Source: CAHJXF01 sp038240015 (GTDB taxonomy: Bacteria; Pseudomonadota; Gammaproteobacteria; Burkholderiales; Burkholderiaceae_D). Taken from it: DNA of 33,755 nt. The stretch covers positions 1 to 33,755 of the forward strand of contig JBBSEF010000028.1 in the NCBI GenBank assembly GCA_038240015.1, in the 5' to 3' direction. A model generated the notes under the pieces. That model made no database searches. It saw only the letters and a program-made list of their open reading frames with translations, and had not been told where the DNA came from. Numbering within the stretch: position 1 is the first letter of the stretch; every line of letters starts with the position of its first letter. Of the stretch, positions 24,249 through 32,325 are shown piece after piece. A program made the position numbers and the translations under genes.

Positions 24249-24889
24249 GACCGATCCCCGTTCTTGCCGCCCGGGTCTTCGGTTGGGTCGAAGGTCGGTC
24301 CATGCGAGCCCGGCGCGAACGCGGCGACCGGTGCGATCGGTACGCCCGCCACGTCATCGATGCCTTCGACGTGGCCGGGGTCGTGCTTGGGCAACGCGCC
24401 GGTCTTGAAGAAGCTCCACGCGACCTGGATGAAGCGATAGCACATCAGGTACGAGCCGAGCGGCACCGCGAGATACGCGATCCATACCGGCAGCTCGAGG
24501 TCAGGCGAGGTCGAATCGGTATGCGCGATTTCCCAGACGAATTTCGCGCCGAAGCTGCCGACGACTCCGGTGAAGAACGCGCCTGCCAGAAGGCCGAACA
24601 GCACGAACTTGCGATACCAGGGTTTCGAGAGCCGATTGATCAGCACATCGACACCGACGTGGATGCCGGTCCGCACGCCGTAAGCGGCGCCGAACTTCGC
24701 CATCCACACGAACATGTAGATGGTGAGTTCCTGCGCCCAACTGAGGTTGATGCCCAGCACGAAGTCCTGCAAGGCCGGCACACCCGACGCGTAACGATGA
24801 ACGACAGCCACGAAGATGACCAGCGTCGCCGCACCCATCAGGCTGGCGATGAGCCACTCTTCCAGATGGTCGAGCACCTTGTTGATCAC
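24245..24889 (-). CDS. dctQ: TRAP transporter small permease DctQ
   Basis: A 214-residue membrane protein with four spans (about 15-33, 48-68, 92-112, 133-153) and a hydrophilic C-terminal tail of some 50 residues that is longer than usual. SWAQELTIYMFVWMAKFGAAYG is the conserved DctQ core (WAqEltiyLfvWmvflGaA). The start is GTG 24889 with GAGGGAG about 6 bases upstream; the gene overlaps dctM by 4 bases. It lies 93 bases after the ABC ATPase gene, a gap with the tandem repeat GGCTGGTTAC. Confidence 0.9.
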   Translation of the reverse strand: MINKVLDHLEEWLIASLMGAATLVIFVAVVHRYASGVPALQDFVLGINLSWAQELTIYMFVWMAKFGAAYGVRTGIHVGVDVLINRLSKPWYRKFVLFGLLAGAFFTGVVGSFGAKFVWEIAHTDSTSPDLELPVWIAYLAVPLGSYLMCYRFIQVAWSFFKTGALPKHDPGHVEGIDDVAGVPIAPVAAFAPGSHGPTFDPTEDPGGKNGDRS

Positions 24890-24926
24890 AACGTCTCCCT
24901 CGTTGCGCCGAAGCGTGCCGCTTGTT

Positions 24927-24947
24927 GGCTGGTTACCGGCTGGTTAC
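24927..24947. repeat. tandem 10-base direct repeat upstream of dctQ
   Basis: GGCTGGTTAC occurs at 24927-24936 and again at 24938-24947, so the period is 11 bases, about one helical turn. It lies between the ABC importer and the TRAP genes, upstream of dctQ, and could be an operator; no binding protein is known from the sequence. Confidence 0.4.
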
Positions 24948-24982
24948 TTGCCGATGATCTTCTGCTTCTGTCTTCTGCGAAT

Positions 24983-26044
24983 TCACATCTGGAACACCCA
25001 CAACTGCTGGGGCGGAAACTCCACCCAGCATTCACCCGGCTCGAGCCGTTGCTGGCCGTGCGCGCGCAACATGGTCTTGCCCGCATGGAGCACATGTTCC
25101 CAGCGGTCGCCCAGGTACATCGAGGTGACGAGCTTCATCGGCAGTCTGTTCTCGCCCGCGCTCGTGGCGATGCGTACCTGCTCGAGGCGGATCAGACCCG
25201 TCGCCTCGGAACCCACTTGCGCGTGGTTGACGTTCAGGCCCCATACCGACCAGCCATCGCCCTCGAGACGGGCAGCGCCGTTGCTCACCTCGCCCACTCG
25301 CCCTTTCATCAGATTGTTGCTGCCCATGAACTCCGCGGTGAACAAAGTCAGAGGCTTGCCGTACATCTCGGTCGGCGTTCCTTGCTGCTCGATCGTTCCG
25401 TTGTTGAGCAGCAGGATGCGATCGGACATCGCCATCGCTTCGGCCTGGTCATGGGTGACGACGATCGCCGAGAGCTGCAGCGTGATGATCAGTTCACGCA
25501 ACCAGGCGCGCGCCTCTTCTCGCAGCTTCGCGTCGAGGTTGGAAAGCGGCTCGTCCATCAGAATGACCGGCGGGTTATAGACCAGCGCGCGCGCGATCGC
25601 GACGCGCTGCTGCTGCCCGCCCGAAAGTTGATGCGGAAGGCGGTCACCGAGGTGGCCGAGCCCGAGGTTGTCGAGCACCGTTTGCACCCGTGACTTGACT
25701 TCCGTGCCGTTGACTCTGCGAAGCTTCAAACCATAGGCCACATTGTTGAACACGCTCATGTGCGGCCACAGCGCATAGGATTGAAACACCAGGCCGAGGT
25801 TGCGCTTCTCCGACGGCACTTCGAGCTTGGCGGCGCTATCAAACACCGCTTGGTCGTCGATCCGGATCAAGCCGCTCCGCGGCGCTTCGAGCCCCGCGAT
25901 GGCGCGCAGCAACGTCGTCTTGCCACTACCGGACGGGCCGAGCAGCGTGACCACCTCGCCGCGGCTGAGCTGCATCGACACGCCCTTGAGAATGGCGTTG
26001 CTACCATAACTGAGGTGCAGGTCTTTGACATCGAGCTTAATCAT
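24983..26044 (-). CDS. ABC transporter ATP-binding protein (FbpC/PotA type)
   Basis: The 353-residue ATPase of an iron/putrescine/spermidine-type importer. Seen: Walker A GPSGSGKT (36-43), Q-loop FQSYALWPHMSV, signature LSGGQQQR (140-147), Walker B ILMDEP (161-166), switch histidine H198, then a C-terminal TOBE/OB domain with a well-formed GLIRLEQVRIA. The start ATG 26044 lies inside the end of the permease gene (8-base overlap). It is the last gene of a three-gene operon: binding protein, fused permease, ATPase. Substrate unknown; FbpC-like ATPases are shared by importers for Fe3+, polyamines, thiamine and several organophosphonates. Confidence 0.94.
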   Translation of the reverse strand: MIKLDVKDLHLSYGSNAILKGVSMQLSRGEVVTLLGPSGSGKTTLLRAIAGLEAPRSGLIRIDDQAVFDSAAKLEVPSEKRNLGLVFQSYALWPHMSVFNNVAYGLKLRRVNGTEVKSRVQTVLDNLGLGHLGDRLPHQLSGGQQQRVAIARALVYNPPVILMDEPLSNLDAKLREEARAWLRELIITLQLSAIVVTHDQAEAMAMSDRILLLNNGTIEQQGTPTEMYGKPLTLFTAEFMGSNNLMKGRVGEVSNGAARLEGDGWSVWGLNVNHAQVGSEATGLIRLEQVRIATSAGENRLPMKLVTSMYLGDRWEHVLHAGKTMLRAHGQQRLEPGECWVEFPPQQLWVFQM

Positions 26045-27707
26045 GAAGGTTGACTCCGAATCGCAAAGCAACGGCGAGACCCACACCGACCAGCGCAACA
26101 TTGATGAGAGACAGCGCGGCCACCACGTCGGCCGCGCCGGTGGCCCATAGCGAAACGAGCAGCGCGCCGATCACTTCGGTTCCCGGACCGAGCAGATAGA
26201 CGGCAGTCGAGTATTCGCGCTCGAAGATCATGAAGACCAGCAACCAGCTTGCGAGCAGGCCGTAGCGAATCAGCGGCAAGGTCACGTCGCGGCTGACCCG
26301 GCCCGGGCTGGCGCCGGCACTGCGAGCCGCTTCTTCAAGTTCCGGCCCGACTTGCAGCAATGAACTTGATACCAGGCGCATGCCGTACGCGAGCCACACC
26401 ACGGTGTAGGCGAGCCACACACTGAACAGGGTCGAGCGCAGCGGCGCCAACGGCGGGACGAACAGGAACACCCACAAGAAGGCGAGGCCGGCGAGAAGCC
26501 CCGGTATCGCGCGCGGCACCAGCACCAGGTAGTCGACGAAGCGGGACCAGCCGTCGTTCTTGCGATGCGTCGCCAGGCCAAGCGCCGTATAGCAAACCAC
26601 TGCAAGCGCGCCACCGATGATGCCGATCAGCACGGTGTTGACGATGCCGCGCACCAGCGTCGGTTGTTCGAATACGGCGCGGAAGTGATCGAGCGTCAGA
26701 ACCTCCAGCAGTTGTATTCCTTCCCCCCATTGACTGACGAAGGCGCGCAACGCGATACCCGACAACGGCACCACGATCGTAACGAAGAGCCAAACGAAGA
26801 CAATCGCCGCCGCAACCCAGCGCCAAGACCCGAGCGGAAGCGGACGCTGGCGGCCCGCCTTGCCCTTGACCGTCACGAACTTGCCGGCGTTCTTCAGCAG
26901 ATAGCGCTGCAGCATCACCAATGGGAAGGTGACCGCGACGATGCACACCGCCACCGCCGCCATCAGGTGATACGAGGGCGTGCCGAGCTTGTTGGTCAGC
27001 TTGTACAGATAGGTCGCCAGCACCAGATGGCCTTCAGGGTCGCCGAGGACCAGGGCCAGACCGAAGATCTCGAAACCCAGGAAGAACACCAGCACGCCCG
27101 AGAACAACAGCGAGGGCCTCACCATCGGCAAGCTCACGTCCCTGGCCACCTGGAACGGCGACGAGCCCGCCATGCGCGCAGCCTCTTCCACATCCGAGCC
27201 CAGGCTCTTCAACGCCGACGACGAATACAGGTATACGTGGGGGACGTGCGTCAGACCCGCGATGATCGCGATACTGGTCAACGAGTACACGTTCCACGGC
27301 ACAACACCGATCAAGTCCTTGACCCACACCGAGTAAAACCCGACCGGTCCCGCGGACACGACATATCCGAACGCAAGCACCATCGGCGAAACGAATATCG
27401 GGATCAACAAAACAGGTTCGATCCAACGCTGACCCGGCAGATCCGTGCGCACCATCAGAAAGGCGAGTATGCCGCCGAGCGGCACGGCGATCAAAACCAT
27501 TCCTCCCGCGATGATCAGCGAGTTTTTTGCCGCGTCCCAGAAGTCCGAATCCGCGAAGATGAATTCGAACGCGCCCACCCCGACCGTCTTGTTCGGCATG
27601 AAGAACGGTGCGTTCAGCAAGCTCTGATAGAAGATCAGCGCCAGCGGCAGAAACACCGCTATGGCCGCCAGCGTAATGACGCTGACGCGAGGCAGGGCGG
27701 CACGCAT
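26037..27707 (-). CDS. ABC transporter permease, fused two-domain FbpB type
   Basis: A 556-residue membrane protein with two permease domains in one chain. Each half has six or so spans and its own ATPase-contact EAA loop: EEAARMAGSSPFQVARDVSLP (about 174-194) and EEAARSAGASPGRVSRDVTLP (about 460-480). The fused form is typical of the FbpB/ThiP-like subgroup. The start ATG 27707 follows the binding-protein stop by only 2 bases; the 3' end overlaps the ATPase gene by 8. Both halves are intact. Confidence 0.94.
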   Translation of the reverse strand: MRAALPRVSVITLAAIAVFLPLALIFYQSLLNAPFFMPNKTVGVGAFEFIFADSDFWDAAKNSLIIAGGMVLIAVPLGGILAFLMVRTDLPGQRWIEPVLLIPIFVSPMVLAFGYVVSAGPVGFYSVWVKDLIGVVPWNVYSLTSIAIIAGLTHVPHVYLYSSSALKSLGSDVEEAARMAGSSPFQVARDVSLPMVRPSLLFSGVLVFFLGFEIFGLALVLGDPEGHLVLATYLYKLTNKLGTPSYHLMAAVAVCIVAVTFPLVMLQRYLLKNAGKFVTVKGKAGRQRPLPLGSWRWVAAAIVFVWLFVTIVVPLSGIALRAFVSQWGEGIQLLEVLTLDHFRAVFEQPTLVRGIVNTVLIGIIGGALAVVCYTALGLATHRKNDGWSRFVDYLVLVPRAIPGLLAGLAFLWVFLFVPPLAPLRSTLFSVWLAYTVVWLAYGMRLVSSSLLQVGPELEEAARSAGASPGRVSRDVTLPLIRYGLLASWLLVFMIFEREYSTAVYLLGPGTEVIGALLVSLWATGAADVVAALSLINVALVGVGLAVALRFGVNLHD

Positions 27708-27709
27708 GC

Positions 27710-28813
27710 TTACTTGCCGCTCTTGATCGCCTGCTGCCACTGCTTGATGAAGTCCAGGCGCTTGGTCTGGTCGAGGAAGCCGAGGAGCTCGGGGCCGACC
27801 GGGATCGGCTTCGCTGTCGCACCGAGAGTCTTCTGGTATCCGGCCGCGGTCATTTCGCCTTCGACGTCGGCACGGATCGAGCCGAGTTCGGACTGGTTGC
27901 CGATGATCGTCTGGCCGCGCTTGGAAAGGATGTAGTCGACCCAGAGCTTGGCCGCGTTCGGATTCTTCGCGGTCTTGGAAGCGAACATCACCCGCGACAT
28001 CACCAAGGTATAGTCCTTGGGCAGCACGATGCCGATGCTCGGATCCTTCTTCGCGCGCAGCGCCGCGTAGGAGCTGAATATGTTGAAGCCGAGCAGGTTC
28101 TCTCCAGAGCTGATGCGTTCCATCATCGTGCCCGAGCTCGACTGGAAACGCGGGCCTGCGGCGCCGAGGGCCTTTGCGAATTCCCAGAACGCCGGGTTGT
28201 ACTTGCTGTCCTGCGTAATCAGCAGGAAGCCCACGCCCGATTTCTCGATATCGTAGGTCGTGACCTTGCCCTTGATCTTGTCGGCCTTCTGCGCGAAGAC
28301 ACGCATCATGTCGGCGTGGCTTTGCGGCACCTCGTCGCCGGTCAAGAGGCGTTTGTTGTAGACGATCGCGATCGGCTCGTAGGTCGTGCCATAGGCCTCG
28401 TTCTTCCACACCGCCCAGCTCGGCAGGTTCGCGATCTCCGGCGATGCATAGGTCATCGCGCCGCCGTCGCTGACGAGCTTGATCTGCAGATCCATCGACG
28501 AACTCCACAGCACGTCGGCCGAGCCGGCGCCTGCGGCGCGTTCGCTGATGAAGCGGTTGTAGACCTCGGTCGAGTTCATGTCGTTGTATTCAACCGAAAT
28601 GCCGGGGTAGAGCGCCTGAAAGTCCTTGATCAGAAAACCCGCGGCGGCCGTGTCGGTGGTGCTGTAGACGACCACCTTGCCCTCCTTTTTCGCGGCGGCG
28701 ATCGTGTCGGCGTAGTTGGCCGGATAGCCCGCCGGGGCCTGCGCATGACTTGCCAGCGGCGCCAGGACCAAGGCAGTCAGCGAGGCCAGAGCGGCTCTTC
28801 GGATTGCATTCAT
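27710..28813 (-). CDS. ABC transporter substrate-binding protein (FbpA-like, type 2 periplasmic fold)
   Basis: A 367-residue periplasmic binding protein. GGAG 8 bases before ATG 28813 decides the start over an in-frame codon at 28912. The signal peptide (about 23 residues) ends in ASHA, followed by QAPAGYPANYAD. The core begins with KKEGKVVVYSTTDTAAAGFLIKDF, usual for the iron(III)-binding-like family; YEPIAIVYNKRLL is a conserved loop. The paired tyrosines that bind iron in true FbpA are not evident, so an organic ligand is more likely (inference). First gene of the importer operon. Upstream, 28814-29085 holds no gene; it should contain the promoter, but only a weak TTGACG-like -35 is seen. 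Confidence 0.9.
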   Translation of the reverse strand: MNAIRRAALASLTALVLAPLASHAQAPAGYPANYADTIAAAKKEGKVVVYSTTDTAAAGFLIKDFQALYPGISVEYNDMNSTEVYNRFISERAAGAGSADVLWSSSMDLQIKLVSDGGAMTYASPEIANLPSWAVWKNEAYGTTYEPIAIVYNKRLLTGDEVPQSHADMMRVFAQKADKIKGKVTTYDIEKSGVGFLLITQDSKYNPAFWEFAKALGAAGPRFQSSSGTMMERISSGENLLGFNIFSSYAALRAKKDPSIGIVLPKDYTLVMSRVMFASKTAKNPNAAKLWVDYILSKRGQTIIGNQSELGSIRADVEGEMTAAGYQKTLGATAKPIPVGPELLGFLDQTKRLDFIKQWQQAIKSGK

Positions 28814-29085
28814 TTGTCTTCTCCTATTGATTGCGAATGAGTGCCCCGCCAGCGGAACCTCATCGATGGGTAGGGTCCACGCGAAATTTCCGATCGCTTG
28901 AGTCCGCGTCAAATGCGTGGGACGGTTATCTGGCGAGCGTGGAGCAAACCTGAACTACTTCTGAAAAGCCATTGATCTTAGCGCTGTCCGGGTTTCGTGG
29001 CGCTTCGATTGAAAGCCCAGGGCCGGCACTCGAAGAGTAGCGAACTCCGTATCGTGCCGGGTGCGGCGCGAGTCTTCAATCGACT

Positions 29086-29121
29086 AAAAGAAAAGGGGCG
29101 TGCCCCACTTTCGGCACGCCC
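29086..29121 (-). terminator. rho-independent terminator of the porin gene
   Basis: On the - strand GGGCGTGCC (29121-29113) pairs perfectly with GGCACGCCC (29104-29096) over an 8-base loop and is followed by a T-rich stretch TTTTCTTTT. It lies 19 bases past the porin stop. Confidence 0.9.
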
Positions 29122-29139
29122 TCTTAATCACGCCCCGCT

Positions 29140-30573
29140 TCAGAATCTGAACCGAAGACCAAGAGCGAGCTCTCGCTGCGAATCACGACCCTTTGGAGCG
29201 GGGTCTTTGTAGCCGTCTGTGGTCTTTAGATAATCTGCCGCGAGATAGGCCTCGGTGCGTCTATCAAAGTGATAAAAGACCGATGCATAAGCGGTTTTCC
29301 GGTTGCCGCTACCGGCAGTCTTGACAGCGTTCGTATCGGTGAAGGCTCTGATCGTAAAGCCGCTGCCAGCGTAGCCGGCGTTTTTCGCCTTGAAGATCTG
29401 ATATCCAACTTCATAATCCCACGGACCTGCAGGCGTGAACTTGGCCGACAGCGTGTACGCGTTGTCCTTTCGTTCTCCAACGATCGGTTGCTCGGACGTG
29501 TAATGAAAGTAACCTGCATTTACGCGAACGAGCGGGCCGAACAGGACATTACCGCCAATCGAGTAGCTCTTATGGACCAAGGTATTGATGTTGGCGCGGT
29601 CATAGAATCCAGCGAGATTGAATAGCCCGCCGTTATAACCGAACGCGGCGGTTTCGGTGGTGTTTCGAGCGAATTGTCCAGGGACGTTGCCAAATTGATA
29701 AGCCAATCCCGTAACGAAATTTCCCCATCGCTTTTTCCATACGACACCGTTGTCGATACGCGTACCGGTCGCGCTTGCCGCATAAAAAATCAACTGCTTG
29801 AAGTTGTTGGTGTTGCTGTATCCGCCCTCTTCAAGGCTGACCACTGCGGCTCCATAGGGGTCGCCGTATATCCCCGAATAATCGCGTGCAAGCGCGTTCT
29901 GCCGACCGAATGTGATCTTGCCGAGTTGGTCGCTTTCAAAACCCACCCATGCATCTCGATTGAACAATACGCCCGGCGTGTCTTCCTCGCCCGTGCGAAT
30001 ATCGAATTCGCTTTCCAGCTTGAAGATGACGCTAGGCACGTTGGGCGCGAGTGCGTGCTTGCCGGTGAGTCCCCAGCGATTGCCGCTGAACCATGAGACC
30101 TGATATCCGGTCTTGTGATTGCCGATGGTGTCTGCGTTGGTGACATTGCTCAATGTGACATCGAGCAGGCCGTACAACGTGACGCTGTCGGCCGGGGTGA
30201 GCTGGAATGTGATGCCGGAACCCACGTCATTGGTGGCTGCCACCAGTCTTTCGGCGGAAGGCTGAGGACCTTCGGTTGTAAAGACCTTCGCTATGGCTTC
30301 CTTGATTCCGTCGCCTTGCGAAGCGGCCTGCTGCGAGGCGGCTGGCTGGGCAGGTTGTTGCGCGGCCAACCTCTCGTCCAACTTCTTTTCGAGTGCTTCC
30401 AATCGCAACCGTTGCGCTTCCAGTTTCTGCTGCTGCGCGTCCAGTTGCGCGCGTTGCGCGGCAACTTCATTTCTCAAGTTGCTTGCCTCATCGGCAATCG
30501 CTTGCCCCACGGGGAGCCACAGTACGGCGCATGCGCCGACAAATGAGGCGCCTATCGCAATCTTTTTCAGCAT
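29140..30573 (-). CDS. Gram-negative trimeric porin with N-terminal coiled coil
   Basis: A 477-residue outer-membrane protein. ATG 30573 with GGGGGAATC just upstream is preferred over the in-frame codon at 30597. Signal peptide of about 28 residues ending in AIA. Residues 31-72 form a strong heptad-like coiled coil rich in Gln, Leu and Arg, then an Ala/Gln linker. The rest is an antiparallel beta-barrel starting with SVTLYGLLDVTLSNV, with SGNRWGLTGKHAL and WVGFESDQLGKITFGRQ typical of betaproteobacterial porins, and the C-terminal aromatic signature ending in LRFRF. The coiled coil may reach into the periplasm and contact peptidoglycan (inference). A terminator follows. Its neighbour is a solute importer, so they may serve the same nutrient. 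Confidence 0.9.
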   Translation of the reverse strand: MLKKIAIGASFVGACAVLWLPVGQAIADEASNLRNEVAAQRAQLDAQQQKLEAQRLRLEALEKKLDERLAAQQPAQPAASQQAASQGDGIKEAIAKVFTTEGPQPSAERLVAATNDVGSGITFQLTPADSVTLYGLLDVTLSNVTNADTIGNHKTGYQVSWFSGNRWGLTGKHALAPNVPSVIFKLESEFDIRTGEEDTPGVLFNRDAWVGFESDQLGKITFGRQNALARDYSGIYGDPYGAAVVSLEEGGYSNTNNFKQLIFYAASATGTRIDNGVVWKKRWGNFVTGLAYQFGNVPGQFARNTTETAAFGYNGGLFNLAGFYDRANINTLVHKSYSIGGNVLFGPLVRVNAGYFHYTSEQPIVGERKDNAYTLSAKFTPAGPWDYEVGYQIFKAKNAGYAGSGFTIRAFTDTNAVKTAGSGNRKTAYASVFYHFDRRTEAYLAADYLKTTDGYKDPAPKGRDSQRELALGLRFRF

Positions 30574-30779
30574 GATTCCCCCCTTCGTTTTCTGCATTCA
30601 CCTACTCGAATGGCAATGTCTGCCTAAACTAATTGCGGGCAGAATCAAAGGCCAACCAGAACGTACGGGGCGCTCTATGCACAAAATAATACTTCAGCTA
30701 ATCTTTCCATACACTCCTGAGGCGCGAAACTCATCGGGACTCGAATCGGCTGTTGTTTTTCTGCTCGCGGCAAGGTGCG

Positions 30780-31646
30780 ATGAATCTTGAAATGAGCTCA
30801 GCGGTGCGACCAATTTTTTTCGCAGTTGCATTGATTGCAGCGGCCCACGTCGTGTCGGGGTGCGCTACGGGTCCGCATGCGCTACCACCCCCGATTCAAA
30901 TACCGATTGAGTTGCGTAGCGGAATGCCGACCGCGACCATTGGCATCGGTGGCAAACCGTTAAGACTGTTTATCGATCTGGGAGGCCATGGCGCGTTGGC
31001 CTTGACGCAAAACGAATTGATGCAAGTGCCGGTGAGCTATTTGACGGAATCAATCAGGTCGACCAATGCGTCGGGTGAGATCCGTGAATCCCGACGATTC
31101 GTCGCTCCCGATGTGGTACTGGGCGGAGTTTCTTTCGGGGATCTGGAGGGAAGCGAGTTCATCTTCCCCCCGACGGCCGCACCGCCGGATCGCAACGGGT
31201 ACATCGGATTCGCGCTCCTCAGCCGCTTTCTTGTTGTTCTTGACTATGCGCATCAGGCTTTGCGCTTATATCCCTCTGGCTCAGCAGAAGCTTTTCTGCG
31301 GGAATGCGGCCCTGAAACATTTGTGATCGACATTGTCGACGGCGTACCGCAGTCCGTGGTCAAAACGAATTCCGGACGGCTCGTATTTTCCTGGGACACG
31401 GGGTCCACGCGCAGCGTGATTCGTCCCTCGGCAGTGGGCCGCGTCGCCAGCAACACACAAGATGCACGCGGATTTCAGTCGCACATGATCGAGAGCTTCG
31501 TGTTGGGCGCAAAACAATTCGGCCCGCAAGCATTCGTCCTCATCGACTATCCCGGACTGGCTGTCGATGGCGTGCTAGGAACCGACTTTTTCGCGTCGCA
31601 CGTTGTATGCCTCGATATTCCCCAAGGCGCCGGTGCGGTCCGTTGA
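30780..31646 (+). CDS. two-lobed retropepsin-like aspartic protease lipoprotein
   Basis: A 288-residue protein. ATG 30780, with AAGGTG upstream, is chosen over the TTG at 30753. The signal peptide ends in the lipobox VSGC (C28), so it is a lipoprotein. The body shows two aspartic-protease lobes. Lobe one: LFIDLGGHGAL with D66, where the expected DTG reads DLG, and GYIGFALL as the closing hydrophobic-Gly motif. Lobe two: FSWDTGSTRSV with D206 in a perfect DTGS, and VDGVLGTDFF as its closing motif. Most bacterial retropepsins have one lobe and act as dimers; a fused pair resembles the eukaryotic pepsin plan. Substrate unknown. Base composition looks less GC-rich than neighbours. Confidence 0.75.
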   Translation: MNLEMSSAVRPIFFAVALIAAAHVVSGCATGPHALPPPIQIPIELRSGMPTATIGIGGKPLRLFIDLGGHGALALTQNELMQVPVSYLTESIRSTNASGEIRESRRFVAPDVVLGGVSFGDLEGSEFIFPPTAAPPDRNGYIGFALLSRFLVVLDYAHQALRLYPSGSAEAFLRECGPETFVIDIVDGVPQSVVKTNSGRLVFSWDTGSTRSVIRPSAVGRVASNTQDARGFQSHMIESFVLGAKQFGPQAFVLIDYPGLAVDGVLGTDFFASHVVCLDIPQGAGAVR

Positions 31647-31854
31647 TGATCTGTGCAGGGAATATTTTTCCGCGCAGTTCGATCTACCCATTGACGCCGC
31701 TGTTTACGTTCGGGCCATCATCAGCTGTAAATCGCGCAAGGCGCGCGTATCGGCAGTATTCTTGGCGCTGCCATACGTCGTTACGACCCGTGCCGGCATC
31801 GGGAGCACGGCGCTGTCACAGCTCCCGTCCAACCACATCGAAAGGATAGACACC

Positions 31855-32169
31855 GTGAATTCACCATTTGCGAAAACCGTCTTCATCGCTTCGTTTTACG
31901 TCGTGTCCTTGGCTGCACATGCGCAATACGGATCGTCCAGCCCACCCGTCGACAAATCTGCGGCGACCGGAAGCGCAACCGCGAAACGCATGTCGGAATC
32001 CGACATCCGCGCGTACAGAGATGGGCGCAGCGCTTGCGGCAAGATGACAGGGTCCGCGAAGGACGATTGTCGTAAGCAACTGAGCGCCAAGTATGTCGAC
32101 AAACAGTGCGGCAAGCTCACGGGTGAGAAGCTCGATGAATGCCTGAAGACCGAGTACCCGGGCGATTGA
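31855..32169 (+). CDS. small secreted protein with a duplicated four-cysteine motif
   Basis: A 104-residue protein from GTG 31855; AAGGA 9 bases upstream supports this start. The N-terminus is a Sec signal peptide cut after AAHA. The mature part is hydrophilic and contains a 24-residue unit twice: CGKMTGSAKDDC (C61, C72) and CGKLTGEKLDEC (C85, C96), with equal spacing, so two disulfides or a metal site are likely. Similar cysteine-repeat exported proteins of unknown function occur in Burkholderiales. It lies 208 bases after the protease gene on the same strand and may share its transcript. A strong terminator follows. Function not recognised. Confidence 0.7.
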   Translation: MNSPFAKTVFIASFYVVSLAAHAQYGSSSPPVDKSAATGSATAKRMSESDIRAYRDGRSACGKMTGSAKDDCRKQLSAKYVDKQCGKLTGEKLDECLKTEYPGD

Positions 32170-32180
32170 GGGGGTGTCTG

Positions 32181-32212
32181 ATCTCTGCGCGTGAGACGCG
32201 CTGAGATTTTTT
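32181..32212 (+). terminator. rho-independent terminator after the cysteine protein
   Basis: ATCTC pairs with GAGAT, one T-T mismatch follows, then GCGCGT pairs with ACGCGC around the loop GAG (32181-32207), followed by TTTTTT. It is 11 bases past the stop at 32169. Confidence 0.88.
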
Positions 32213-32325
32213 CAAGGCGGGAGCGGCGCTTGCTACGAACCGATCAACTCTCCAGGACGGTCGGTCTCCCCGTTGCGCGATGACCTTGGTAAAGCAATCC
32301 GCATAACGGTGGGCTGCAGCAGAGT

